A DNA stretch of 64,000 bases. It comes from Streptomyces armeniacus. GTDB lineage: Bacteria; Actinomycetota; Actinomycetes; Streptomycetales; Streptomycetaceae. Positions 28,181 to 36,317 of this stretch are shown in pieces. The notes beneath the pieces were generated by a model. The model saw only the letters and a program-made list of their open reading frames with translations, did no database searches and was not told where the DNA came from. How positions within the stretch are numbered: position 1 is the stretch's first letter; every line of letters begins with the position of its first letter. The stretch spans positions 5,385,367 through 5,449,366 of the forward strand of contig NZ_CP031320.1 of NCBI RefSeq assembly GCF_003355155.1, in the 5' to 3' direction. The translations under genes and the position numbers were made by a program.

Positions 28181-29380
28181 CTAGCGGGTCAGTTCCTTCG
28201 CGAGCGGCGTGGGGAAGGCCGGCACGAAGCATCCGTCGCCCAGCCAGTGCTGGAGCCGGGCGGCCTCGGCCTCGACCGCCGCGGCGGCCTCCGCGCCGCG
28301 GTCGGCGAGCTGCCGCCAGACGATCTCGCCGTCGGCGCGGCAGGCCCAGCCGCCGATGATCTCGCCGTTCCACCACACGGTGGGCCCGCCGTTCCCGTTG
28401 GTGTCGAAGAGCAGCGGGCGGTGGGCCGGGTCCAGGTACCAGTCGCGGTGCTTCCACCCCATGGTCGTCGGGTCGAGGCCCGGCAGCAGTGCCGCGTACG
28501 GTTCGGGCGGCCCGGCACCGTCGCCCGTGTCCGCCGGTGTGCCCGCCGCGAGGTCGCCGGGCAGCACCCAGCCGTCGCCCTCGTCCAGCCCGACGGGGAC
28601 CGCGCCCACCGCGGCCAGCGTCTTGCGTACGTCGGTGACGGACCACCCGGTCCACCACTTCACGTCGTCCGTCGTCCCCGGCCCGTACGAGGCGAGCCAG
28701 CGCCGTACGAGTTCCGCCCTGGCCTCCTGCGGATCCAGCGGCGGCAGCTCGGGTGCCGCGTAGTAGCGAAACTGCCCGGAGGTCCAGCCGCCCTGCTGCC
28801 GCCCGCGGCGTATCCGTCCGTCCATCGCGAGCAGCCGCAGCACCCAGCCGCCGACCCGCTGCTTCGCCTCGTACGGTTTGCCGCGGGCCAGCGTGACCGT
28901 CTCCCGCAGTTCCGGCACCTCGGCGCTGACCTCGCCCGCGCCGACCTCGCCCGCGGCGGACTCCCCGAGGCGTACGAGGGCGTCCAGCGCCGCCTGCTCG
29001 GCCGCGGCCAGCCAGTCGGCATCCCAGTCCGGGTTCTCCTCCCGGAGGCGCTTCAGCAGCGAGCTGCGCTCGCGGGCGGCGACGGCCTGCGCGGTGGAGA
29101 AGTGGAAGACGGGTGCGAGCTCCGTCGGTACGGCGAACAGCGTGCGCCGCATGCAGTGCATGCGCAGCAGTGTGCGGTCGTCGTAGAGCGCACGGTCGAT
29201 GTCGGCCATGGTCGGCTCGGTGAGCCGCGCGTACGCCGAGAGCGTCACGGTGGGCGCGTCCGTCACGTGCAGGCCGACGAGTGCTTCCGCGACGTCCTCC
29301 GTACGGTGCGCGCGGGCGGCCGGCGCGAGCAGGTGGCGGCGGGCGAGCCGGGCCCGGCGGTCGGCGGCGGTGAGGCGCAT
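28181..29380 (-). CDS. Winged-helix HTH_42 (AlkZ/AlkX-like) protein
   Basis: A 399-residue member of the HTH_42 superfamily that includes the DNA interstrand-crosslink glycosylases AlkZ and AlkX. Family features are an N-terminal winged-helix tandem, MRRTLFAVP, KWWTGWS and the C-terminal VWWNGEIIGGW. In AlkZ-type enzymes the catalytic motif is QxQ or QxD in a GLQxQ context; the corresponding segment here reads VGLHVTDAP, so the glutamine is a histidine. Activity may differ or be lost. ATG 29380 is the start; its stop is 15 bp from the stop of the convergent acetyltransferase. Confidence 0.85.
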   Translation of the reverse strand: MRLTAADRRARLARRHLLAPAARAHRTEDVAEALVGLHVTDAPTVTLSAYARLTEPTMADIDRALYDDRTLLRMHCMRRTLFAVPTELAPVFHFSTAQAVAARERSSLLKRLREENPDWDADWLAAAEQAALDALVRLGESAAGEVGAGEVSAEVPELRETVTLARGKPYEAKQRVGGWVLRLLAMDGRIRRGRQQGGWTSGQFRYYAAPELPPLDPQEARAELVRRWLASYGPGTTDDVKWWTGWSVTDVRKTLAAVGAVPVGLDEGDGWVLPGDLAAGTPADTGDGAGPPEPYAALLPGLDPTTMGWKHRDWYLDPAHRPLLFDTNGNGGPTVWWNGEIIGGWACRADGEIVWRQLADRGAEAAAAVEAEAARLQHWLGDGCFVPAFPTPLAKELTR

Positions 29381-29430
29381 GGGCCCAGCGTAGGCGTGTG
29401 ACGCAGCACACAGAACTGAACGAAATATCC

Positions 29431-29486
29431 GGGGACGGCGTCCCCGTTTACACAGGCGTCGTCGTAACCGGGGAGTCCTTCCCCGG
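29431..29486. promoter_or_regulatory. Twin palindromes upstream of TetR gene
   Basis: GGGGACG-G-CGTCCCC at 29431-29445 and CCGGGGA-N5-TCCCCGG at 29468-29486 flank a TTTACA (29447-29452) that could be a -35 box. The two dyads share the GGGGA/TCCCC core. They are candidates for operators of the downstream TetR protein, or of a regulator of the leftward HTH_42 gene. Confidence 0.5.
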
Positions 29487-29561
29487 ATTTCACCGGGCCC
29501 CGGATCCAGACCGGGGCGCGGTGACGGACCGGCCGGGACGAGCGAGAGGAGCGTGGCAGTC

Positions 29562-30227
29562 ATGACAGCAGCGGCCGTCAGCGGGACGCCGGGGACGCGG
29601 CTGCGCGCGGACGCCCTGCGGAACCGCGAGCGGATCGTGGATGCCGCGCGGGAGGCGTTCGTCCTGTACGGGCCCGAGGTGCCACTCGACGAGATCGCGC
29701 GGGACGCGGGTGTGGGAAACGCCACTCTCTACCGCCACTTCCCGGACCGCGAGTCGCTGATCCACCACGTCGTGCTGTCCGTGATGGACCGGGTGTCCGA
29801 GCGGGCGGAGGCGGCGTTCACAGAGGTGCCGGAGGCGTTCGACGCGTTGCGGCGCTTCGTCTTCGACGCCGCGGACGAGCGGGTCGGCGCGCTCTGCCCG
29901 ATGCTGACGCACCACATCGACGGGGACGCGCCGGAGATCGTCGCCGCCAGAAAACGACTGGAAAACGCGACCTGGGCACTGATGGACTGGGGACGCCGCT
30001 CCGGCGAGCTGCGGTCCGACGTCGACTTCGGCGATCTGATGGTCGCGCTCAGCCAGTTGGCGCGCCCGCTGCCGGGCACCGGCTGCCCGGAGATCGAACG
30101 TTTTGTCCACCGTCACCTGCAGATCTTCCTCGACGGGCTGCGTACGCCGAGGAGGTCCCGGCTCACCGGCAGCGCGGCCACACTCGAGGACTTGAGGAGC
30201 AACCCCGTGCCCATGCAGCGCGCGTAA
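29562..30227 (+). CDS. TetR family transcriptional regulator
   Basis: A 221-residue TetR repressor with HTH RIVDAAREAFVLYGPEVPLD and AGVGNATLYRHFPDRESLI, and the TetR C-terminal domain seen in many streptomycete efflux regulators (ALCPMLTHHIDGDAPEI). ATG 29562 lies 10 nt after GAGAGGAG; the in-frame GTG 29553 is too close to that site. A DHA2 efflux pump follows in the same direction 219 bp on, with an inverted repeat between, so pump control by this protein is likely. Confidence 0.9.
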   Translation: MTAAAVSGTPGTRLRADALRNRERIVDAAREAFVLYGPEVPLDEIARDAGVGNATLYRHFPDRESLIHHVVLSVMDRVSERAEAAFTEVPEAFDALRRFVFDAADERVGALCPMLTHHIDGDAPEIVAARKRLENATWALMDWGRRSGELRSDVDFGDLMVALSQLARPLPGTGCPEIERFVHRHLQIFLDGLRTPRRSRLTGSAATLEDLRSNPVPMQRA

Positions 30228-30233
30228 GGGCCG

Positions 30234-30260
30234 CCCGGCCGATGAGTTTCACCGGCCGGG
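30234..30260 (+). terminator. 8-bp hairpin after TetR gene
   Basis: CCCGGCCG (30234-30241) pairs with CGGCCGGG (30253-30260) across an 11-nt loop, 6 nt after the TetR stop. It probably ends the regulator transcript before the pump promoter. Confidence 0.65.
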
Positions 30261-30345
30261 GCCGTCAGTAAGAGACGACAGCAGGCGAGCAGCCAGCCGC
30301 CGGCGCCAGACCGTCACCGCATCGCCACCGTCACCGACTTCGGCA

Positions 30346-30379
30346 CCGTGACCGCAGCCACCGCCGTCCGCGGTCACGG
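30346..30379. promoter_or_regulatory. 10-bp inverted repeat ahead of the efflux pump
   Basis: CCGTGACCGC at 30346-30355 is repeated exactly in inverse at 30370-30379, 14 nt apart. It lies 34 bp upstream of the pump's -35 candidate. Position and symmetry suggest an operator or activator site; a transcript hairpin is the alternative. Confidence 0.5.
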
Positions 30380-30412
30380 CAGCCATCGCAACTTCCGTCC
30401 GTTTTCCACCGT

Positions 30413-30441
30413 TTGAGCAGTTTCGTACCGTGAGGTAGTTA
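30413..30441 (+). promoter_or_regulatory. Promoter of the DHA2 efflux pump
   Basis: TTGAGC (30413-30418) and TAGTTA (30436-30441) are separated by exactly 17 bp. The ATG at 30447 is where transcription would start, and no Shine-Dalgarno is present, so a leaderless mRNA is expected. Confidence 0.65.
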
Positions 30442-30446
30442 CTCCC

Positions 30447-31973
30447 ATGCCAAATTCCGTCACAGAGCCCGATCCCCGGCGCTGGAAAGCGCTCACCTTC
30501 ATCGCGATAGCCCAGCTGATGGTCGTCCTCGACGCCACCATCGTGAACATCGCGCTTCCCTCCGCCCAGGCCGATCTCGACATCTCGAACGGCAACCGGC
30601 AGTGGGTCATCACGGCTTACGCGCTCGCCTTCGGTGGTCTGCTGCTCTTCGGCGGCCGCATAGCCGACCTGTGGGGGCGCAAGAACACCTTCGTCACCGG
30701 TCTCCTGGGCTTCGCCGGCGCGTCGGCGCTGGGCGGTGCGGCGACCGAGCCGTGGATGATGTTCGGCGCGCGCGGTCTCCAGGGTGCCTTCGGCGCCCTG
30801 CTCGCTCCGGCGGCGCTGTCGATCCTCGCGGTGATGTTCACCGAATCCAAGGAGCGCGCCAAGGCGTTCGGCATCTACGGCGCCATCGCGGGCGGCGGCG
30901 GTGCCGTCGGCCTGATCCTGGGCGGCGTGCTCACCGAGTACATGGACTGGCGCTGGACGTTCTTCGTGAACATCCCGTTCGCCATCGTCGCCGCGCTCGG
31001 CGCGTTCGCCGTGATCCACGAGCCGGCCGAGGCGCGCAACCGCTCCTCGCTCGACATCCCCGGCGTGGTGCTGTCCACGCTCGGACTGGTCTCGCTGGTC
31101 TACGGCTTCACCCGCGCCGAGTCCGAGGGCTGGTCGGACACCGGCACCATCGTCATGTTCGTGGCCTCGGCCGTGCTGCTCGCCGCGTTCGTGTTCACCG
31201 AGTCGAAGGTCCGCGCCCCGCTGCTGCCGCTGCGGGTGCTGCTCGACCGGAACCGCGGCGGGATCTACCTGTCGATGGGTCTCGCCATCATCGCGATGTT
31301 CGGGCTGTTCCTGTTCCTGACCTACTACCTGCAGGTCGTGAAGGGGTACTCGCCGGTCAAGACCGGCCTCGCGTTCCTGCCGATGATCACCGGCATGATC
31401 GTGGGCTCGACGCAGATCGGCGCCCGTCTGATGACCCGCGTCCCGGCGCGGCTGCTGATGGGCCCCGGCTTCCTGGTCGCGTCCACCGGCATGCTGATGC
31501 TGACGCAACTGGAGCTGGACACCTCGTACGCGGGGCTGATCCTGCCGGCGCAGCTGCTGCTCGGCCTGGGAATGGGCACGGCGTTCATGCCTGCCATGTC
31601 GCTGGCCACCATCGGGGTCAACCCGAAGGACGCGGGCGTCGCCTCCGCGATGGTCAACACCTCGCAGCAGGTCGGCGGCGCGATCGGGACAGCGCTGCTC
31701 AACACGATCGCCGCCAGCGCCACCACGTCGTACGTCAGCGACCACATGGCGCAGGCCGGAGCGTCCAAGCAGGGGCAGCAGCTGGTCACCCTGCAGGGCA
31801 TGGTCGAGGGCTACACGACGGCGATCTGGTGGGCCGTCGGCATCCTGCTGGTGGCCGCGCTGATCGCGTTCACCTTCATCAACGCGGGCGGGAAGACCGC
31901 CGGTCCGGCCGCCGCGGGCGGCGCCGGGCGCGGCGACTCCGACGAGGAGCCTGTGCTGGTCGCGATGCACTGA
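30447..31973 (+). CDS. MFS drug efflux transporter, DHA2 (EmrB/QacA) family
   Basis: A 508-residue 14-helix drug:H+ antiporter. Motif D1 (LMVVLDATIVNIALPSAQ) in TM1, motif A GRIADLWGRKNTF, and motif C region GIYGAIAGGGGAVGLILGG are intact. The C-terminal tail is acidic. It probably exports hydrophobic cations or antibiotics; substrate not predictable. The TetR gene just upstream is its likely regulator. A perfect 9-bp dyad starts 3 bp after the stop. Confidence 0.95.
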   Translation: MPNSVTEPDPRRWKALTFIAIAQLMVVLDATIVNIALPSAQADLDISNGNRQWVITAYALAFGGLLLFGGRIADLWGRKNTFVTGLLGFAGASALGGAATEPWMMFGARGLQGAFGALLAPAALSILAVMFTESKERAKAFGIYGAIAGGGGAVGLILGGVLTEYMDWRWTFFVNIPFAIVAALGAFAVIHEPAEARNRSSLDIPGVVLSTLGLVSLVYGFTRAESEGWSDTGTIVMFVASAVLLAAFVFTESKVRAPLLPLRVLLDRNRGGIYLSMGLAIIAMFGLFLFLTYYLQVVKGYSPVKTGLAFLPMITGMIVGSTQIGARLMTRVPARLLMGPGFLVASTGMLMLTQLELDTSYAGLILPAQLLLGLGMGTAFMPAMSLATIGVNPKDAGVASAMVNTSQQVGGAIGTALLNTIAASATTSYVSDHMAQAGASKQGQQLVTLQGMVEGYTTAIWWAVGILLVAALIAFTFINAGGKTAGPAAAGGAGRGDSDEEPVLVAMH

Positions 31974-32377
31974 ACCGTGCACCGCACGGTGCACGACCCG
32001 CGCGGCGGAGAGTGCACCGGCCGGCACGACGACCGTACGGCGCGCGTCCCGGGGAGGGCGCGCGCCGTACGGGGTGCCCGTTCCGTGGAGGGCCCGTCAC
32101 TTACGGGGGGGAGTGACGGGCCTTTCGCATGCCGCCGTACGGAGGGGCGCGCGCGTGGCTCCGTACGGAGTTGCCGCAGGGGGATGCCCGTACGGTGCGG
32201 GCGCGCGGTTGTCTCGTACGGGGCCACCCGTGCGCGGCCAACCCGTACGGGGGGCGATTACGGGCCGCCCGTACGCGCCCGGCTCACTCATGGTTGGCTG
32301 GTTGAAGCTTGTACGACCGGGGCAGCCTGATTCACCATGGATCTGTCCGAACACGACGGAACGGAGAGCCACCAGCG
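31974..32377. terminator. Non-coding gap with three strong hairpins and a CGTACGG cluster
   Basis: I see no gene in these 404 bp. They contain a 9-bp dyad with 2-nt centre (31976-31995), a 14-bp perfect hairpin (32033-32046 with 32059-32072) and an 11-bp hairpin (32091-32101 with 32112-32122) followed by TTTCG, a good terminator for the pump gene. From 32033 to 32275 the octamer CCGTACGG or its heptamer core recurs about eight times. The wrbA promoter must lie in the last 100 bp; I cannot place it. Confidence 0.65.
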
Positions 32378-33004
32378 ATGAGCACAGCCACCGCCACACC
32401 CGTCAAGCTTGCCGTCATCTACTACTCCGCCACCGGCACCAACGCCACCGTGGCCAAGGAGATCGCCGACTCCGCGGAGCGCGTCGGTGCGGAGGTCCGC
32501 CTCCGCAGGGTCGCCGAACTGGCACCGCAGGAGGCCATCGACTCCAACCCCGCGTGGGCGGAGCACGCGCGTGCCAGCGCCGGCATCCCCGAGGCGAGCC
32601 CGGACGACATGGTGTGGGCCGACGCCGTCGTCTTCGGCACCCCGACCCGGTACGGGAACGTGACGTCGCAGCTGAAGCAGTTCATCGACCAGCTCGGCGG
32701 CCTGTGGCAGGAGGGGAAGCTGGCGGACAAGGTGTACAGCGGCTTCACCTCCTCGGCCACCCTGCACGGCGGCCAGGAGTCCACGCTCCTCGCGCTCTAC
32801 AACACGGTCCACCACTTCGGTGGCATCGTGGTGGCCCCCGGCTACACCGACGCGTCGAAGTTCGCCGACGGCAACCCGTACGGCACCTCCCACGTGGACG
32901 CGCAGGGCGCGAGCCCGGTGGACGAGACGACCCGTACGGCGGCGCGCGTGCAGGCGGAGCGCGTCGTACGGATCGCGGCGGCGCTGAAGGCCGGAGGCGT
33001 GTGA
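32378..33004 (+). CDS. wrbA: NAD(P)H:quinone oxidoreductase WrbA
   Basis: A 208-residue flavodoxin-fold quinone reductase that performs two-electron reduction of quinones with FMN. YYSATGTNATVAKEIADSA is the FMN-phosphate loop, FGTPTRYGNVTSQLKQFIDQ and FTSSATLHGGQESTLLALY are WrbA signatures, and GNPYGTSHVDAQG lies near the C-terminus. ATG 32378 with GGAGAG 9 nt upstream is preferred to the earlier in-frame ATG 32309. Single gene. Confidence 0.96.
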   Translation: MSTATATPVKLAVIYYSATGTNATVAKEIADSAERVGAEVRLRRVAELAPQEAIDSNPAWAEHARASAGIPEASPDDMVWADAVVFGTPTRYGNVTSQLKQFIDQLGGLWQEGKLADKVYSGFTSSATLHGGQESTLLALYNTVHHFGGIVVAPGYTDASKFADGNPYGTSHVDAQGASPVDETTRTAARVQAERVVRIAAALKAGGV

Positions 33005-33144
33005 CGGGCGCGGCGACCAGGCAGTGACTCCGTGAACGGCCGCCCGCCCGGCGCGCGCTTCCACCGGCGCGCGGGGCGGGCGGCCGCATAGCGTGACCCG
33101 TCGACGGGGTATCCGCACGGGACCGTCCGGCGAAGGGACACACG

Positions 33145-34581
33145 GTGGCGGCAGCGGCAGAACGCATGGTGATCATCGGCGGCGACGCGGCGGGCATGTC
33201 CGCCGCCGCGCAGGCGCGCAGGCTCCGTACGGAGGACGAGTTGGAGATCGTCGCGTTCGAGCGCGGCGCCTTCACCTCGTACTCCGCCTGCGGCATCCCG
33301 TACTGGATCGGCGGCGACGTCGGCAGCCGCGACGAGCTGATCGCCCGTACGCCCGAGGAGCACCGCAAGCGCGGCATCGACGTGCGGCTGCACACGGAGG
33401 TCACCGCGATCGACCTGGACGGGCAGCGGGTCCGTACGCGCGCGCACGGCGCGGCGGGCGGCGCCGCCGGCGGGCCGCGCGGGGCGGAGGAATGGACGGG
33501 CTTCGACAAGCTGGTCATCGCGACCGGTGCCCGCCCCGTACGGCCGTCGCTGCCCGGCATGGACGCGGACGGCGTGCACGGGGTGCAGTCCCTCGGCGAC
33601 GGCGAGGCCCTCCTGGACAGCCTGGCGGCGGCGGAACGGGCGGACGGCGGCGCGCGCCGTACGCTCCGCGCGGTGGTGGTCGGCGCCGGCTACATCGGAG
33701 TGGAGATGTCCGAGGCGCTGATCCGCCGCGGCCACCGGGTCACCGTGCTGGACCGGGCCGAGCAGCCCATGTCGACGCTCGACCCCGACATGGGCGCCCT
33801 CGTACGGGAGGGGATGACCGGGCTGGGCATCGACGTCCGTACGGGTGCGGCCGTCACCGGCATCCGTACGGACGCGGACGGCCGGGCCCGTGCGGTCGTC
33901 ACGGCGGACGGCGAACACGAGGCCGACATCGTGGTGCTGGGCATCGGCGTACGCCCGGAGACGGCGCTGGCGGAGGCGGCCGGGCTGCCGCTGGGCGACG
34001 CGGGCGGGCTGCTCACCGATCTCGCGATGCGCGTACGGGGGCAGCGGAACGTGTGGGCGGGCGGCGACTGCGTGGAGGTCTTCGACCGCGTCACGCGCCG
34101 CCCCCGGCACCTCCCGCTGGGCACGCACGCGAACAAGCACGGGCAGGTCATCGGCACCAACGCGGGCGGTGGCTACGCCACCTTCCCCGGCGTCGTCGGG
34201 ACGGCGGTCAGCAAGGTGTGCGACCTGGAGATCGCCCGTACGGGGCTGCTGGAGCGGCAGGCGGAACGCGCCGGGCTGCGGTTCGTGACGGTGACCGTCG
34301 AGGCGACCGGCCGCGCCGGCTACTTCCCCGGCGCGGAGCCGATGCGGGTGAAGATGCTCGCCGAGCGGCGCACAGGGCGGCTCCTGGGCACGCAGATCGT
34401 CGGCCGGGAGGGCGCCGGGAAGCGGGTGGACATCGCGGCGGTCGCCCTCACCGCGGGCATGACGGTCGAGGAGATGACGGGACTGGACCTGGGCTACGCG
34501 CCGCCGTTTTCCCCCGTGTGGGACCCCGTCCTGGTGGCGGCGCGGAGAGCGGCGTCCGAAGTGCGCGCACAGGGGAGCTGA
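33145..34581 (+). CDS. CoA-disulfide-reductase-like FAD oxidoreductase
   Basis: A 478-residue class II-type pyridine nucleotide-disulfide oxidoreductase. IIGGDAAGMSAAAQARR binds FAD, YSACGIPYWIGG contains the single redox cysteine typical of CoA-disulfide reductases, NADH oxidases and peroxidases, VVVGAGYIGVEMSEALIRRG is the NAD(P)H motif, and the dimerisation domain starts near THANKHGQVIGTN. No rhodanese domain is fused. It probably handles thiol-disulfide or O2/NADH balance. The start is GTG 33145 with GAAGGGA upstream. It lies 140 bp after wrbA, on the same strand. Confidence 0.9.
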   Translation: MAAAAERMVIIGGDAAGMSAAAQARRLRTEDELEIVAFERGAFTSYSACGIPYWIGGDVGSRDELIARTPEEHRKRGIDVRLHTEVTAIDLDGQRVRTRAHGAAGGAAGGPRGAEEWTGFDKLVIATGARPVRPSLPGMDADGVHGVQSLGDGEALLDSLAAAERADGGARRTLRAVVVGAGYIGVEMSEALIRRGHRVTVLDRAEQPMSTLDPDMGALVREGMTGLGIDVRTGAAVTGIRTDADGRARAVVTADGEHEADIVVLGIGVRPETALAEAAGLPLGDAGGLLTDLAMRVRGQRNVWAGGDCVEVFDRVTRRPRHLPLGTHANKHGQVIGTNAGGGYATFPGVVGTAVSKVCDLEIARTGLLERQAERAGLRFVTVTVEATGRAGYFPGAEPMRVKMLAERRTGRLLGTQIVGREGAGKRVDIAAVALTAGMTVEEMTGLDLGYAPPFSPVWDPVLVAARRAASEVRAQGS

Positions 34582-34648
34582 CGGGCTCCGGGAACGCGCC
34601 GGTCGCGGACCGTACGGACCGCGCGGCACCACAGGGCGAGGGCAGCTG

Positions 34649-35260
34649 TCATCGTCCGCCGGAAGCGGACGGGCGCCCGCGGATTCCGTCCAGAAGGTAC
34701 GTGGTGCGGCGGTCGTAGTCGTCCCGGGGAGGCCGCTCGCCGTGCTTGAGGGCGAGGGCGTTGTCGACGACGAGTGCCTGGAGGTCGCCCGCCGTGAACT
34801 CCGGCCGCAGCACGTCGGAGGCGTGCCCCGCTGCGATGAGTTCGTCGTTCGCCTCGCTCCCGGCCCGGCAGATCTCCATGAGCTGCCGCGAGTTCGGATA
34901 TGTCTGCAGCAGGACGTCGTTGACGGCGGGCTGGCGGTACTGGAGGTCGCGGATCGCGGTGAGGTAGTACGCGGTCCGCTCGCCGACGTCTTCGATGGTC
35001 CGAGTGTGGTCGATGACGGCGAGCAGCTCCCTGGCGACGACCTCTTCGATGACGGCCTCGATGAGGCCGATCCGACCGCCGAACCGGTTGAAGACCGTGG
35101 CCTTGCTCACCCCTGCCGCTTTGGCGACTTCCTCCAGCGGGACCGTCAGGCCACGCCCCTGGAAGGCGCCGATCGCGGCGGCGCGGATCTGCTCGGAATT
35201 GCGCCTGGCGTCGGCGCGCAGCCGGGGTTCCGTAGGCACCGCACCGGCCAAGGCCCTCAC
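34649..35260 (-). CDS. TetR family transcriptional regulator
   Basis: A 203-residue TetR repressor: NSEQIRAAAIGAFQGRGLTV and GVSKATVFNRFGGRIGLIE form the DNA-binding domain. The C-terminal domain ending GERPPRDDYDRRTTYLLDGI is of the type found next to SDR/NmrA genes. GTG 35260 has GGGAGACG directly upstream. It is divergent from an NmrA-like gene across 150 bp holding two copies of a TTGAC-N5-TGGTCAG element, so it probably controls itself and that gene. Confidence 0.92.
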   Translation of the reverse strand: MRALAGAVPTEPRLRADARRNSEQIRAAAIGAFQGRGLTVPLEEVAKAAGVSKATVFNRFGGRIGLIEAVIEEVVARELLAVIDHTRTIEDVGERTAYYLTAIRDLQYRQPAVNDVLLQTYPNSRQLMEICRAGSEANDELIAAGHASDVLRPEFTAGDLQALVVDNALALKHGERPPRDDYDRRTTYLLDGIRGRPSASGGR

Positions 35261-35289
35261 CGTCTCCCGCTGTCGCCCCGCGTCGTAAC

Positions 35290-35353
35290 TTGACTCCCCT
35301 GGTCAGCATACCTACGGTCGTCGGCGGAGAGAGAAACTGACCAGCATGGTCAA
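35290..35353. promoter_or_regulatory. Two inverted copies of a TetR-type operator
   Basis: TTGACtccccTGGTCAG (35290-35306) and, on the opposite strand, TTGACcatgcTGGTCAG (35353-35337). The second copy contains the perfect palindrome TGACCA-N3-TGGTCA at 35338-35352. Copies are about 47 bp apart between the divergent starts. These are very likely sites for the adjacent TetR protein. Confidence 0.75.
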
Positions 35354-35410
35354 CTTATGGTGCCGCCCGCCTCCAAGACGGCGCCGCGGGCACAGGAAGA
35401 GGCCGAGAAC

Positions 35411-36265
35411 ATGATCGTTGTCACCGGCGCCACCGGTGGGCTGGGCGGCGCCACCGTCGAGCACCTCCTCGAGCGCGTACCCGCCGGCCGGATCGGCGTC
35501 AGCGTCCGCGACCCCGCCAAGGCGCAGCACCTCACCGACCGCGGCGTGCGCGTGCGGCGGGGCTCCTACGAGGATCCGGCCGCGCTGCGCGACTCGTTCG
35601 CCGGTGCCGAGCAGGTCCTTCTGGTGTCCGGCAACGACCCGGCCGCCGACCTGGTCAGCCTGCACCGCTCCGCCGTCGAGGCCGCCGTCGAGGCAGGCGC
35701 CCGGCGGATCCTCTACACGAGCCAGCAGGGCGCCGTCCCCGGCAATCCGTACCCGCCGTCGGACATCCACACCGCCACCGAGGCGATCCTCCGCGACTCC
35801 GGTGTCGCCTGGACGGCGCTGCGCAACGGCGCATACGGCCCGCTCGACCAGGTTCTCGGCCCGTGGCAGCGGACCGGCGAGATCGCCCAGCCGGAAGACG
35901 GCCCCGTGCCGTACACCGACCGCGCCGACACCGCCGAGGCCACCGCGGTCATCCTCGCCGGGACCCGCTCCTTCGACGGCCCCGTCACCCTCACCGCGCC
36001 CGCCGCCGTCACCTTCGACGATTTCGCCGAGATCGCCTCCGGTCTCACCGGCCGCACCGTCAAACGCACCGTCGTGGACGACGAGCAGTGGGTCGCCGAC
36101 CAGATCTCGGCCGGCGTCCCGGAGCAGACGGCCCGGTTCATGCTCACCTGGTACCAGGCCGCCCGCGCCGGTTACTTCGCCGAAGCCGGCCCCCTGCTGT
36201 CCGAACTCCTCGGCCGCGAGCCCCGCACCGCCGCCGACCGGCTCGCAGCCCACATCGCCGCCTGA
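35411..36265 (+). CDS. NmrA/SDR-a5-type NAD(P)-binding protein
   Basis: A 284-residue atypical short-chain dehydrogenase of the NmrA/QOR2 kind. IVVTGATGGLGGATVEHLL is the nucleotide loop, YTSQQGAVPGNPYPPSDIH and ALRNGAYGPL follow the family course, and the usual SDR Tyr-xxx-Lys is not present. Such proteins reduce quinones or sense NADP+/NADPH. ATG 35411 is chosen for GAGG upstream and for similarity; in-frame ATG 35357 lies close to the operator. Probably induced through the divergent TetR. Confidence 0.9.
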   Translation: MIVVTGATGGLGGATVEHLLERVPAGRIGVSVRDPAKAQHLTDRGVRVRRGSYEDPAALRDSFAGAEQVLLVSGNDPAADLVSLHRSAVEAAVEAGARRILYTSQQGAVPGNPYPPSDIHTATEAILRDSGVAWTALRNGAYGPLDQVLGPWQRTGEIAQPEDGPVPYTDRADTAEATAVILAGTRSFDGPVTLTAPAAVTFDDFAEIASGLTGRTVKRTVVDDEQWVADQISAGVPEQTARFMLTWYQAARAGYFAEAGPLLSELLGREPRTAADRLAAHIAA

Positions 36266-36317
36266 GGCTTCTTCTCGGCCGTCCGACCGCTGATTCGGGC
36301 ATGCCCCGGGGAACCGT

